Translations under genes and position numbers: made by a program
Assembly: GCA_035527455.1 (NCBI GenBank)
Contig: DATLAN010000228.1
Location: forward strand, 1 to 32,322
DNA: 32,322 bases
Source of the DNA: DATLAN01 sp035527455
Lineage (GTDB): Bacteria; Planctomycetota; Planctomycetia; Pirellulales; Thermoguttaceae
Reading direction: 5' to 3'
The notes under the pieces: generated by a model
Seen by the model: the letters and a program-made list of their open reading frames with translations, nothing else
Told to the model about the DNA's origin: nothing
Databases searched by the model: none
Shown: positions 15,133 to 23,818 of the stretch, in pieces
Layout: each line of letters begins with the position of its first letter
Position numbering within the stretch: the first letter of the stretch is position 1

Positions 15133-15148
15133 ACTCGAGCGATCGTCC

Positions 15149-15547
15149 ATGCGGAAAACGGTATTCGACACGAGCGTGTTGATTCGACATTGGATCCACT
15201 GCGGAGGCCGTTCTCCCAAGAACAAGACGCTCGCCGATGCGGAGTCGTGGGGCAGATCATTGGTCGAAGCTCACGACAGCAACGCCGTTCTCACTCCCGT
15301 GTACATCGAGTTCGTTGCCGGTGCAAGAAGTACGGCCGAGTTGCGTTTGGCCGAGGCCTACCTCGAACAGTTCGAAATCATCGACAATCGAAGTATTCTA
15401 AAGCAAGATTGGGAGGAGGCTGAACGACTTGCAAGACGAGTTCCCCGTAGCGGCAAGCCTCGCCAACTCGTCGATTGCCTTGTGCGAGCCATCGCCAACC
15501 GTCTTAACAGGGATGTTTTCACGCTCGACCAAACGTTCCCGGCATAG
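15149..15547 (+). CDS. PIN-domain protein (VapC-like putative ribonuclease toxin)
   Basis: The product has 132 residues, normal for VapC. The PIN acidic quartet is visible: D7 in VFDTSVLI, E54 in VYIEFVAG, D109 in QLVDCLVRAIA and D127 in VFTLDQTF. These residues bind Mg or Mn and cleave RNA in VapC toxins, often tRNA or rRNA. The gene sits 16 bases downstream of the 146-aa unknown gene on the same strand, a toxin-antitoxin-like layout, but that partner has no classic VapB DNA-binding motif. The pair is inserted between two minus-strand core genes (cdsA and murG), consistent with acquisition as an accessory module. Confidence 0.85.
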   Translation: MRKTVFDTSVLIRHWIHCGGRSPKNKTLADAESWGRSLVEAHDSNAVLTPVYIEFVAGARSTAELRLAEAYLEQFEIIDNRSILKQDWEEAERLARRVPRSGKPRQLVDCLVRAIANRLNRDVFTLDQTFPA

Positions 15548-15586
15548 GAAATCGAAGACAACCTCAACCGGACTTTGCGGGGAATC

Positions 15587-16714
15587 TTACGCCGCCACCG
15601 GCTCGCCACAGCATAGGGACCGCCGGCCGGCTACGCTGAAGATCAACTCCGCCACTTCCGCGGCCGCGTCGGGTCGGGCCAACTCGTGCATCGCCGCCGA
15701 CATCCGTGCCCGACGGTCCGGGTCCTCCAGAAGCTCGCCCAACACGCCGGCCAGACGGTCGACGAGCGCGTCGGACAATTCCCGCTCGTCGAGCGTGACC
15801 GCGGCGCCCCGGCCGGTCAGAACGTCGGCGTTCTTGCGTTGGTGATCGTCGGCCGCATGAGGATACGGCAGCAGGACGGCAGGCACGCCGGCGACGGTCA
15901 ATTCGGCCAGCGTCGTCCCGCCGGCACGCGAGACGGCCAAATCGGTAGCGGCCAACATGGCCGGAACGTTGTCGATGAAAGGCACCACGCTGGCCGACAG
16001 GTTGAATTGGCGATAACACTCGGCCGTGGCCGGGAAATCCAACTCGCCCGACTGGTGGACGACCTTCCAACCGCCCAGCTTCGCCCGGATCCGCTGGAGC
16101 GCCGGCGGAACGCTTTCGTTGATCGATCGCGCCCCGCGACTGCCGCCGAGGACGAGCAGTTGCCGTTGGTCACCCAGGACGCGATGGTCGCCATAATCCG
16201 TCGCGCGGACCGGATTGCCGGTCACGCGCACCGGACAGGGGCAACGCAGCTTCGCGCGGGTTTCGCCCATCGCCGCGCAGATCATCGTGGCGGAGCCGGC
16301 CAGCCATCGGGTGACCTTGCCGGGCACCGCGTTCTGCTCCAGGAGGATCAACGCGGTGCCGCGCCGGGCCGCCGCCTTGGCCGTCGGCGCGCTGGCGTAT
16401 CCGCCCAATCCGACCACCACGTCGACGTCCTGTTCGTCGAGAAATCGCCCGGCCTCGCGATAGCCGGCCACGTTGTCGGTGAAAAAGGCAAACGCATCGC
16501 GGAGTCGCCGCGGGGCCGGTTTGCAGCGGATGGCGACGTACTCGAAGCCCGACGCCGCCACGTGCCGCCGCTCGAACTCGCTGCCGCTGCCGGCGAAGGT
16601 GATTCGCACGTGGGGATCTTCCTCGACGAGTTGTTCGGCCACGGCCAGGCCCGGAAACAGGTGCCCGGCCGTTCCGCCACCGGTGAAGACGACGTGGAGC
16701 GGGTTATCGATCAT
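15587..16714 (-). CDS. murG: UDP-GlcNAc:lipid I N-acetylglucosaminyltransferase MurG
   Basis: The product has 375 residues, a GT-B fold enzyme that turns lipid I into lipid II at the cytoplasmic face of the membrane. The N-terminal donor loop is GGGTAGHLFPGLA (12-24, family GGTGGHIFPALA). The C-terminal half has LGGSRGARSINESVP, VVHQSGELD, PFIDNVPAMLAATDLAVSRAGGTTLAEL and LPYPHAADDHQRKNA, which bind UDP-GlcNAc. The ATG at 16714 was chosen because the conserved fold begins right after it. It overlaps the mraY stop by 11 bases. A further upstream ATG (16759) would lie inside mraY. murG directly follows mraY with no ftsW or murD between them. Confidence 0.95.
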   Translation of the reverse strand: MIDNPLHVVFTGGGTAGHLFPGLAVAEQLVEEDPHVRITFAGSGSEFERRHVAASGFEYVAIRCKPAPRRLRDAFAFFTDNVAGYREAGRFLDEQDVDVVVGLGGYASAPTAKAAARRGTALILLEQNAVPGKVTRWLAGSATMICAAMGETRAKLRCPCPVRVTGNPVRATDYGDHRVLGDQRQLLVLGGSRGARSINESVPPALQRIRAKLGGWKVVHQSGELDFPATAECYRQFNLSASVVPFIDNVPAMLAATDLAVSRAGGTTLAELTVAGVPAVLLPYPHAADDHQRKNADVLTGRGAAVTLDERELSDALVDRLAGVLGELLEDPDRRARMSAAMHELARPDAAAEVAELIFSVAGRRSLCCGEPVAA

Positions 16715-17888
16715 GGTTTGGGGATGGAGACTCGCTTTGCGGGGACTGCGAAGCGGCAAGCCGCTGGGGAGTGGTCGGCCTCGGCGTGTCGTCGTTGACG
16801 TTGAGCTTCAGCGCGGCCATGCCCAACACGGCGCACAATGCCGAGGCGATCCAGAAGCGGACGACGATCTTGCTCTCCGCCCAACCCTTGAACTGGAAAT
16901 GGTGGTGCAGCGGGGCGCAGAGGAAAATCCGGCGGCGCCTGAGCTTGAAATATCCCACCTGGAGGATCACGCTGGCGGCCTCCACGACGAACACGCCGCC
17001 GACGATCAACAGCAGGAACTCCTGTCGCGTGGCCACCGCCAGCAGGCCGAGCAGCCCGCCCAACGGCAAGGCGCCCGTGTCGCCCATGAAGACCTGGGCC
17101 GGGTGGCAATTGAACCAGAGGAATCCCAAGAGGCCGCCGATCATGCCTGCGGCGAGGATCGTCATTTCACCCGAGCCGGGAATCCGCGGCAGATTGAGGT
17201 ACTCGGCCAGTTCGGCGTGGCCGCTGGCATAGGCGGTGACGGTCATCGCGCCGACGGCGAAGATCAAACATCCCCCGGCCAGCCCATCCAGCCCGTCGGT
17301 CAGGTTCACCGCATTGGAAGACCCCACGATCACGAGCACTGCCAAGGGAATAAACCACAGCCCGAGCGAAATACCCGGCTCGATCAGCGGCAGATGGAGC
17401 ACGAGTCCGTCGGGCAGCGCGGCGTGATGCCGGTAGAGCAGCCCGGCGACGACCAGCGCGATGACCAGTTGTGCGGCCAGCTTGGCCTTGGCGGAGATCC
17501 CGTTGGTCGTGCCGCGGAGTTTGACCAGGTCGTCGACGGCCCCCACGGCGGCCAGCCCGACGGCGACCAGCAGCGCCAATTGCAGATAACGGTTCTCCAG
17601 GTCGCCGAACAGCAGGATCCCGCCGACGAGCCCGGCGACGATGAACAACCCGCCCATCGTCGGCGTAAACTGTTTGTTCCGATGCAGCCGCCGGACTTCC
17701 GCCGAGTCGCTCTTGATCGGTTCGCGGAATCGGCGCTTCAGCCACGCGATCCAGCGCGGTCCCAGCAGCACGGCCAGCAGGAACCCGACCATCGCGGCCA
17801 GCGACGCGCGGAACGTGATCTTCCCCAACGCCGCCAACGCCGCGTCGGGCCACGTGGAGCCAAGCCAATCGAGAAGCCAGAGAAGCAT
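16704..17888 (-). CDS. mraY: Phospho-N-acetylmuramoyl-pentapeptide transferase MraY
   Basis: The product has 394 residues with about ten TM segments. Signature motifs are present: TPTMGG at 75-80, the aspartate pair D119-D120 in GAVDDLVKL, NAVNLTDGLDGLAGG (193-206 region), FMGDTGALPLGG and PLHHHFQFKGW. The enzyme transfers phospho-MurNAc-pentapeptide to undecaprenyl phosphate to form lipid I. The start ATG at 17888 is separated from the murF stop by 374 bases that carry repeats and a hairpin, so mraY-murG may have its own promoter. Its presence, with murE, murF and murG, indicates peptidoglycan synthesis in this organism. Confidence 0.96.
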   Translation of the reverse strand: MLLWLLDWLGSTWPDAALAALGKITFRASLAAMVGFLLAVLLGPRWIAWLKRRFREPIKSDSAEVRRLHRNKQFTPTMGGLFIVAGLVGGILLFGDLENRYLQLALLVAVGLAAVGAVDDLVKLRGTTNGISAKAKLAAQLVIALVVAGLLYRHHAALPDGLVLHLPLIEPGISLGLWFIPLAVLVIVGSSNAVNLTDGLDGLAGGCLIFAVGAMTVTAYASGHAELAEYLNLPRIPGSGEMTILAAGMIGGLLGFLWFNCHPAQVFMGDTGALPLGGLLGLLAVATRQEFLLLIVGGVFVVEAASVILQVGYFKLRRRRIFLCAPLHHHFQFKGWAESKIVVRFWIASALCAVLGMAALKLNVNDDTPRPTTPQRLAASQSPQSESPSPNHDR

Positions 17889-17898
17889 GGGGGAAAAG

Positions 17899-17933
17899 TA
17901 GGAATGATGAATTAGGAATTAGGAATGAAGAGT
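17899..17933. repeat. 7-bp-phased AT-rich tract (site H3)
   Basis: There are five heptamers in register: TAGGAAT 17899, GATGAAT 17906, TAGGAAT 17913, TAGGAAT 17920 and GAAGAGT 17927. GAAT is held in phase in the first four. GATGAAT is the exact reverse complement of ATTCATC in the neighbouring tract at 17984-18011, so the two tracts form inverted arms around a 50-base spacer. Confidence 0.6.
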
Positions 17934-17983
17934 TCTTGTGTTTCCATTTAGGGCACGGCAACGCGGAACGCGCTCCCTCCGTC

Positions 17984-18011
17984 ATTCATAATTCATAATT
18001 CATAATTCATC
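17984..18011. repeat. 7-bp tandem repeat (site H4)
   Basis: ATTCATA occurs at 17984, 17991 and 17998, and ATTCATC at 18005, a clean four-copy heptamer array. Units identical to these occur at 3675-3688. The array is AT-rich in a GC-rich genome and lies in inverse orientation to the tract at 17899-17933. Confidence 0.75.
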
Positions 18012-18024
18012 CTTCCCGCCGTCC

Positions 18025-18068
18025 CTGAGTCGCCGGGGGCGGTGCTTGCGCACCGCCCCGGCGCTCAG
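18025..18068. terminator. Strong GC hairpin between murF and mraY
   Basis: The left arm (18025-18045) and right arm (18050-18068) pair almost completely around loop TTGC, with two single-base bulges on the left. The inner stem is GGCGGTGC/GCACCGCC. No T-run follows on either strand, so a classical intrinsic terminator is not proven. An attenuating structure in the transcript or a palindromic repeat are alternatives. Confidence 0.45.
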
Positions 18069-18262
18069 TAATGGGCTCCATCGCGAAGCTCTCGCCGGAG
18101 CGGTCGACCCAGTTACCGCGATTTCCGGCGATCATAGTGCTCCTACCCAAGGAGGGAAGGGTAGCGTCAGGTTCCCGCAAACCCGACGCAAACGATGGAG
18201 CCCGTGGCTAGTTTGTCGAAAACGATCGTTTCCTGTTTCGTCCTTCCTTTCGTGATTTCCCT

Positions 18263-19678
18263 CTACGCGCTGCGGCGTCGCGGGTGACTTTCCAGCGCCT
18301 CGACCACCCGTTCCATGGCCATCATGCGGGAGCCCTTGACCAGCACGACGTCGCCGGGCAGAATCGCCTGACCGAGATAGGGCAAAGCCTCCTCGACCGT
18401 TTCGCAAGGGATCGCCCGAGCGTTGGGCATCCCGGCCGAGCGTGCCCCGGCGACCACGTATCGGGCGAAGCGTCCGCAGGCGATCAGCAGCGCGGCGTCG
18501 GCCACCGCGACCGTCTGCCGGCCCAACTGCCAGTGCAGCGAGGCCGATTGCTCGCCCAGTTCGCCCATGTCGCCGGCCACGACGATCCGACGCCCCGGGG
18601 CGTCGAAATCGCGGACCAGCTCCAGCGCCGCCCGCATCGCCGTGGGATTGGAATTGTACGCATCGTTGATCACGGTGGCCCCGCGGACCTCGACCACTTC
18701 GCACCGCATGGGCACCGGCTGAAACTCGGCCAACGCCTCGGCCATTTCTTCCAGGTCGAAGCCCATCATCCGGCCCACGGCCACAGCCGCCAGCGCGGAG
18801 GTCACGTGGTGGCGCCCCCAAACCGGCACGGAGAACCGGCAGCTCGATCCGTTCGTGGAATCGTCTCCGGTGGCCACCCGAAAACTCAACCGCCCTTGTT
18901 CGCTCTCGACCTGCTCGGCCCTCAGGTCGCACGGCTTTCCGGTTCCGACCCAGGTGATTCGGGCCTCGCACTTGTCGGCCATCGTTCGCAGCCAGGGGTC
19001 GTCGCCCAACACGGCGTGTCCGTCCGGCGGCAACGCGGCCAGCAGTTCGGCCTTGGCCTCGGCGATCCCCCGCCGGCTACCGAACCCGCCGAGGTGCGCG
19101 TCGCCCACCTGGGTGATCACGCCGACCTTCGCGGCACACAGCTCGGCCAGCGCGGCGATCTCGCCGGGGCGGTTGGCACCGAGTTCCAACACCGCGTAAT
19201 CGTGCTGCGGCTCGATGCCCAGCATGCTCAGCGGCAGGCCGACGTGGTTGTTGAAATTCCGCGGGCTGGCCGTTCCCTTAAGCCGCTTCTGCAGGACCGT
19301 ATGGATCATCTGCCGCGTGGTGGTCTTGCCCACGCTCCCGGTCACGGCAATCACGGTCCCGGTGAACCGCCGCCGCCGCCACCCGGCCCATTGCCACAAG
19401 GCCTGTTGTGTATCGCCGACTGAAACGGCCCAGCAACCTTTCGGCACCTCGACCCGTTTGGTCGTAACCACGCCGGCCGCGCCGCGCTGGAAGGCCTGTT
19501 CGGCGAAATGGGCCCCGTTGTGATTCGGACCCTTGAGCGCCCAGAACACGTCGCCCGCTTCGACCTGTCGGCTGTCGGTCACGACCGGTCCCAGCAGCAC
19601 GGCCTCGCTATCGCGCACCGCGCTTGCCGGCAGCATGTGCCCGCGGGTGGCTTCGATCATATCGTACAGTGTATTCAT
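18263..19678 (-). CDS. murF: UDP-MurNAc-tripeptide--D-Ala-D-Ala ligase MurF
   Basis: The product has 471 residues. The N-terminal uridine-binding domain has VVTDSRQVEAGDVFWALKG (32-50). The central ATPase domain has the P-loop GSVGKTTT at 114-121 and NFNNHVGLPL, and the C-terminal domain has VINDAYNSNPTAMRAAL, GDMGELG and LVKGSRMMAMERVV, all MurF hallmarks. It adds D-Ala-D-Ala to complete the UDP-MurNAc-pentapeptide in the cytoplasm. The ATG at 19678 overlaps the murE stop by four bases (ATGA), so the two are translationally coupled. Downstream, a 374-base repeat-bearing gap separates it from mraY. Confidence 0.95.
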   Translation of the reverse strand: MNTLYDMIEATRGHMLPASAVRDSEAVLLGPVVTDSRQVEAGDVFWALKGPNHNGAHFAEQAFQRGAAGVVTTKRVEVPKGCWAVSVGDTQQALWQWAGWRRRRFTGTVIAVTGSVGKTTTRQMIHTVLQKRLKGTASPRNFNNHVGLPLSMLGIEPQHDYAVLELGANRPGEIAALAELCAAKVGVITQVGDAHLGGFGSRRGIAEAKAELLAALPPDGHAVLGDDPWLRTMADKCEARITWVGTGKPCDLRAEQVESEQGRLSFRVATGDDSTNGSSCRFSVPVWGRHHVTSALAAVAVGRMMGFDLEEMAEALAEFQPVPMRCEVVEVRGATVINDAYNSNPTAMRAALELVRDFDAPGRRIVVAGDMGELGEQSASLHWQLGRQTVAVADAALLIACGRFARYVVAGARSAGMPNARAIPCETVEEALPYLGQAILPGDVVLVKGSRMMAMERVVEALESHPRRRSA

Positions 19679-21177
19679 GATAGCCCCCCCGTTTCCGCAT
19701 ACGGCCGGACTTTGTAGAGCCATTCTCGGGCAATCTCGAAATCGTCCAGGGGGATACGCTCCTCTCCGATGACTTGGTAGCTTTCGTGTCCTTTGCCGGC
19801 GATCAGCACGCAGTCGCCCGGGGTGGCCGTGGCCAGGGCCCAGCGGATCGCTTCGGCCCGATCGGGAATCACTTCCGCGGCCGTGGGGTCCCAGAATCCG
19901 TCGAAGACCTCGCGGAGGATGATCTGCGGGTCTTCGGTCCGCGGATTGTCGGTGGTCAATACGACCACGTCGGCGCCCGATTCGACGGCCCGGGCCATCA
20001 ACGGCCGCTTCTGCCGATCGCGATCGCCGCCGGCCCCGAACACGCAGATCAGGCTGCCGCGAGTCACGTCGCGCAGGGCCTGAAGGCTTCCGGCCAGGGC
20101 GTCGGGCGTGTGGGCGTAATCGACGAACACGCCGAACGGCTGCCCGCACTCCACCCGCTCCAGACGACCCGGTATGTGACCGGCCGCCTCCAGCCCGCGA
20201 ACGACCGTCGGCAGATCGATCCCGTAGGTCAATCCCACGGCCGCCGCGATCAGACAGTTGTAGACGTGGTGGGTGCCGATCATCTGCGTTTGCACGGGCA
20301 TGGTCTCGCTGCCGGCGGTCAACAGGAAGGTCTGTTCGCTGATGAAATGCTCGATCGGCGTGCCGGTGATTTCGGCCGCCGAGCGGATCCCGATCGTCAA
20401 CACCGGCCCGTCGATCCGGCGGAGATAACCGGCCGAGACCGAATCGTCGGCGTTGATCACGGCGAACCCTTCGGCCGGCAGATAGTCCAGCAGCTTCGAC
20501 TTCGTCAGCCGGTAATCCTGGATCGTGGGATGATAGTCGAGGTGATCGCGCAGGACGTTGGTGATGCAAGCGGCGTCGAACCGGATGCCGGCCACGCGAG
20601 CCTGGTCCAGGGCATGGCTGGAAACCTCGATCACCGCGTGCGAGCACCCGTTGCGGACCATGCGCGAGAGCCAGACGGCCAGTTGGTCGGCGGGCGGCGT
20701 GGTCAGCGTGGAATCCTCGGCCTCCTCGCCGTCGAAATACCCCAGAGTCCCCAGCAGTCCCACTTTATATCCCGCTTTGGCCAACACGCCGGCGACCAGG
20801 GTACTGGTGGTCGTTTTGCCGTTCGTGCCGGTCACCCCGATGACCTTCAGCCGATGGCTCGGGTTGCCGGCCAGGGCCTGGCAGATCTGGCCGTAGGCCT
20901 CCCGGGCGTTGGCGACCGTGCAAACGGGCAGGGTCGTGTCGTCGGTGATCGGCTGGTCGCTGAGGATGGCCGTGCAGCCCCGCTCGACCGCTTCGGCGAT
21001 GAACCGTCGGCCGTCGTTGCGGCTGCCCTTTAGTGCGACGAACAGGTCGCCCGGCTTGACCTGCCGCGAGTCGCACGTGCAACCATCGACGCGGACGTCG
21101 TCGGCGCGTACGAACTCGGCTGCCGACAACAGCTTGCGAAGACTGACGAAATGTCCCAACTCGGGACAGACCTGCAT
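19675..21177 (-). CDS. murE: UDP-MurNAc-tripeptide synthetase MurE (meso-DAP type)
   Basis: The product has 500 residues. Motifs in order: CDSRQVKPGDLFVAL (35-49), the P-loop GTNGKTTT at 117-124, TTPPADQ, TNVLRDHLDYH, the DYAHTPDAL segment near 353, DNPRTEDP at 410-417, and GKGHE near 461. DNPR is the motif that recognises meso-diaminopimelate, so the stem peptide should carry mDAP at position 3. The start ATG at 21177 gives a normal N-terminus. A frame extending to 21288 adds a basic, non-conserved stretch. It is coupled to murF by a 4-base overlap. The lnt gene lies 222 bases upstream on the same strand. Confidence 0.96.
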   Translation of the reverse strand: MQVCPELGHFVSLRKLLSAAEFVRADDVRVDGCTCDSRQVKPGDLFVALKGSRNDGRRFIAEAVERGCTAILSDQPITDDTTLPVCTVANAREAYGQICQALAGNPSHRLKVIGVTGTNGKTTTSTLVAGVLAKAGYKVGLLGTLGYFDGEEAEDSTLTTPPADQLAVWLSRMVRNGCSHAVIEVSSHALDQARVAGIRFDAACITNVLRDHLDYHPTIQDYRLTKSKLLDYLPAEGFAVINADDSVSAGYLRRIDGPVLTIGIRSAAEITGTPIEHFISEQTFLLTAGSETMPVQTQMIGTHHVYNCLIAAAVGLTYGIDLPTVVRGLEAAGHIPGRLERVECGQPFGVFVDYAHTPDALAGSLQALRDVTRGSLICVFGAGGDRDRQKRPLMARAVESGADVVVLTTDNPRTEDPQIILREVFDGFWDPTAAEVIPDRAEAIRWALATATPGDCVLIAGKGHESYQVIGEERIPLDDFEIAREWLYKVRPYAETGGLS

Positions 21178-21399
21178 GGCCTGAGGCCTCCGTGCCCGCG
21201 GACAGCAAAGGTTCGCGATGTTCTGGGTCGTCCTCGATGGGCCGCGTGCTTCCTGCCGGCGACGGGCTTTGGCGCCATTTCTGGCCAAGGCCCTCTCATC
21301 GAGGCGGGCGCGGCAGCGCCCGGCGATCCGACGGGGGGCAATTGCCCGTGAATCCCGTCGTTCGATAGCGTCGGGATTGTGCGGATTTTCGCCTTCCTG

Positions 21400-23067
21400 T
21401 CAAGGCGACTTTCGCCGCCAAATGCCGACCACGGCGAACACGAGGCACGCGGCCAGGCAAACGCCGGCCGGCCAGTCGCCGTATTGCAGATAGAGGCTCG
21501 TCCGCCCGTCGCGACGGACCTCGGCCAGAAGCGTGTCGGTGGCCCGGCGCGGCCCCCGCGCCAGGATCTCGCCGTTGCCGTCGATCCAGGCCGAAATGCC
21601 CGTGTTGGCAGCGATCAGAAACGGCTTGCGGCATTCGACGGCCCGAAACACGCCGCAGATCAGGTGCATGTCCAATTCGCTGGAGCCCCAGAACCAGCCG
21701 TCGTTGGTCAGGTTGACCAGCACGTCGGGCTCCTGGCCGCGCGATCGCAGTCCGTTGACCTGTCGGCGGATCACCCGCGGCAGCACGCTCTCGTAGCAGA
21801 TGTTCGGCGCGAAGCGGAGCCCTTTCAACTCGAAGGCCGCCGGCTCGGCGCCCGGGGTCGCCCCGGAACTCAGCGGGGTGAGTTCGTAGATCCAGGGGAA
21901 ATACTCCGCCAGCGGAATGTACTCGCCGAAGAACACCAGGTGGATCTTGTCGTAGCAGCCCGCTCGCCGCCAGGCCTGGTTCTCCCGGGTGATGAAGGCG
22001 GCGGAATTGAAATACTCCTCGCCTTGGGCCGTGTAGTGGAGCCGGTCCACGCCGAGGATGAGGGACGTCTGGAGTTGCTCGGCGATTTCCCGCATTTCCT
22101 CGGGCGTTTCGGGATTCGACTCTCGCAACCACGCCTCGATTTGAGCCTCCGTCCAGTCCGCTTTCTTGTACTTGTCGATTTCTTCCTTCTTACAGTATTC
22201 AATCAGCCGGGCGTCCTGGTCGTAGGTGAGCAGCGTGGTGCGGAACATGGTCTCGGGCCAGACCATCAAATCCAGGTCCCCGTATTTCGCCGTCGCCTTT
22301 CTGGAAAGCTCGAGATACTGGTCGTGGATTTCCTCGCGCGCCTCGGCATTGGTGTTCGATTCCGTCTTGAACTCCGCGTCGATGGAGCCCTGGATCAGCG
22401 CGACTCGCACGGCGGGGGTCGCATCGTCGGGCCCAGACATACGGAGATGGCCGTAGCACAACACCGCCGCCAGCACGACCGCCGCCGGAGCCAGCGGCCA
22501 AAGCGACCACCGTCGGCCGCCCAGCGGAACCATCCGTCCCAGGCACGCGGCGACCAGCATCACCACGAAGTTCAGGCCGTACGCCCCGACCAGGTCGGCG
22601 ATCTGGATCAGCTCGATCCAGTGATACTGCGTGTGCCCCAGGCTTGCCATGGTGGTGCCGGTCAGCACGTGCCCCCGGGCGAATTCCAGGCCGGTCCAGA
22701 CGACCGGCGCGGCCAGAACCACCGGCACGCGGAGTCGGCGCACGGCCACGCGGCTCAATCCCACGAAGAGCGGCAGGTAGCAGCCCATGTAAACAGCATT
22801 CAAGACCCAAAGAAAGGCGTTGGCCCAGTAGGGCAGCGTCAGCCAGTAGAAAGCCGCCAGCCAGAAAAGGAAGCCGGCCAGATAGATCGCCCGATAGGGG
22901 CGCCCGGGGAGTTCCTCACGCCGGATGATCAGGATCCACCACACGGGCGCGATCCACGCCAGCGGCCAGAGGTCGCACGGGGGCAGTGCCGCCCACAGCA
23001 ACGCCGCGCCCAGAAGTGCATGGCCGAAGGTGGAATGATAGCACCGATCGAGGAGTTTCCATGTCAT
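21400..23067 (-). CDS. lnt: Apolipoprotein N-acyltransferase Lnt
   Basis: The product has 555 residues. The N-terminal ~205 residues contain about six TM helices, with the conserved TGLEFARGHVLTG region. The C-terminal nitrilase domain carries the Glu-Lys-Cys triad: E272 in VWPETMF, K374 in YDKIHLVFFGEYIP and C424 in NICYESVLP. Lnt N-acylates the cysteine of mature lipoproteins in the cytoplasmic membrane, which implies a didermic envelope with three-acyl lipoproteins. A charged insertion (about 285-330) within the nitrilase domain is longer than in E. coli. The start ATG at 23067 is the natural N-terminus. Neighbours are trpG/pabA (64 bases upstream, same strand) and murE downstream. Confidence 0.93.
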   Translation of the reverse strand: MTWKLLDRCYHSTFGHALLGAALLWAALPPCDLWPLAWIAPVWWILIIRREELPGRPYRAIYLAGFLFWLAAFYWLTLPYWANAFLWVLNAVYMGCYLPLFVGLSRVAVRRLRVPVVLAAPVVWTGLEFARGHVLTGTTMASLGHTQYHWIELIQIADLVGAYGLNFVVMLVAACLGRMVPLGGRRWSLWPLAPAAVVLAAVLCYGHLRMSGPDDATPAVRVALIQGSIDAEFKTESNTNAEAREEIHDQYLELSRKATAKYGDLDLMVWPETMFRTTLLTYDQDARLIEYCKKEEIDKYKKADWTEAQIEAWLRESNPETPEEMREIAEQLQTSLILGVDRLHYTAQGEEYFNSAAFITRENQAWRRAGCYDKIHLVFFGEYIPLAEYFPWIYELTPLSSGATPGAEPAAFELKGLRFAPNICYESVLPRVIRRQVNGLRSRGQEPDVLVNLTNDGWFWGSSELDMHLICGVFRAVECRKPFLIAANTGISAWIDGNGEILARGPRRATDTLLAEVRRDGRTSLYLQYGDWPAGVCLAACLVFAVVGIWRRKSP

Positions 23068-23131
23068 GCCCCCAAGAGTACGCGGAATCGCGCGTTTTGA
23101 AAAGACGCTTGCGGCCTCGCCCCGATCGCGC

Positions 23132-23743
23132 CTAGGACTCTTCCGCGACCCCGGCCGCCCACTGAACCCGCAGAAACCGCTCCAACAGCGTGGTCCCGCA
23201 GTCGGTCAGAAAGCTCTCCGGGTGGAACTGCATCCCGAACACCGGGAACCGCTTGTGCCGCACGCCCATGATCTCCCGCTCTCCGTCGGGCGCTTCGCAC
23301 CACGCGCAGACCTCGAACTCGTCGCTAAGCGTGTCGGGGCGGATGATGAGGCTGTGGTAGCGGGTGGCCACGAAGGGGTTCTCCAGGCCCTCGTACAGCC
23401 CTCGGTTGTCGTGGTGGATCATGTCGGTCTTGCCGTGCATCAGCCGCCCGGCGCGGACGATTTGCGACCCGAACGCCTGGGCAATCGACTGGTGCCCCAG
23501 GCAGACCCCCAGCAGGGGAATCCGCCCGGCGAAGTGTTTCGCGCAGGCCAGCGAAATGCCCGCCTCATTCGGCGTACACGGGCCGGGCGAAATGATCAGG
23601 TGCGATGGCCGCCGGGCCTCGATTTCCCCGATCGTGATCTGGTCGTTCCGGTAGACTTCCAGTTCCAGCGAGGGGTCGATTTCACCCAATCGCTGGACCA
23701 GGTTGTAGGTGAACGAATCGTAATTGTCGATCAGGAGGATCAT
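23132..23743 (-). CDS. Anthranilate / aminodeoxychorismate synthase glutamine amidotransferase subunit
   Basis: The product has 203 residues, a class I glutamine amidotransferase with the full triad: C81 in LGVCLGHQS, H174 and E176 in FHPES. The N-terminus MILLIDNYDSFTYN is the classic TrpG/PabA opening. It supplies ammonia from glutamine to the chorismate-binding subunit for tryptophan or folate synthesis. TrpG and PabA cannot be told apart by sequence, and many bacteria use one protein for both. No trpE or pabB is in the window. The ATG at 23743 was chosen. An in-frame ATG at 23758 would add five non-conserved residues. Confidence 0.93.
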   Translation of the reverse strand: MILLIDNYDSFTYNLVQRLGEIDPSLELEVYRNDQITIGEIEARRPSHLIISPGPCTPNEAGISLACAKHFAGRIPLLGVCLGHQSIAQAFGSQIVRAGRLMHGKTDMIHHDNRGLYEGLENPFVATRYHSLIIRPDTLSDEFEVCAWCEAPDGEREIMGVRHKRFPVFGMQFHPESFLTDCGTTLLERFLRVQWAAGVAEES

Positions 23744-23818
23744 GGAAGGCACCGGCATACACGAAGCGGAGTGCCACCCAGTTTATCCGGTCCCGTGCCG
23801 CGTGGCCAGTGGGCGGGA

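Larger units (their letters stand above)
17889..18262. other. Intergenic region between murF and mraY: heptamer repeats and a hairpin
   Basis: These 374 bases interrupt an otherwise tight mur cluster. They hold two AT-rich heptamer tracts in inverted orientation (17899-17933 and 17984-18011) and a strong GC hairpin (18025-18068). The remaining 190 bases next to the murF stop show nothing recognisable. No gene is supported. Confidence 0.6.
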
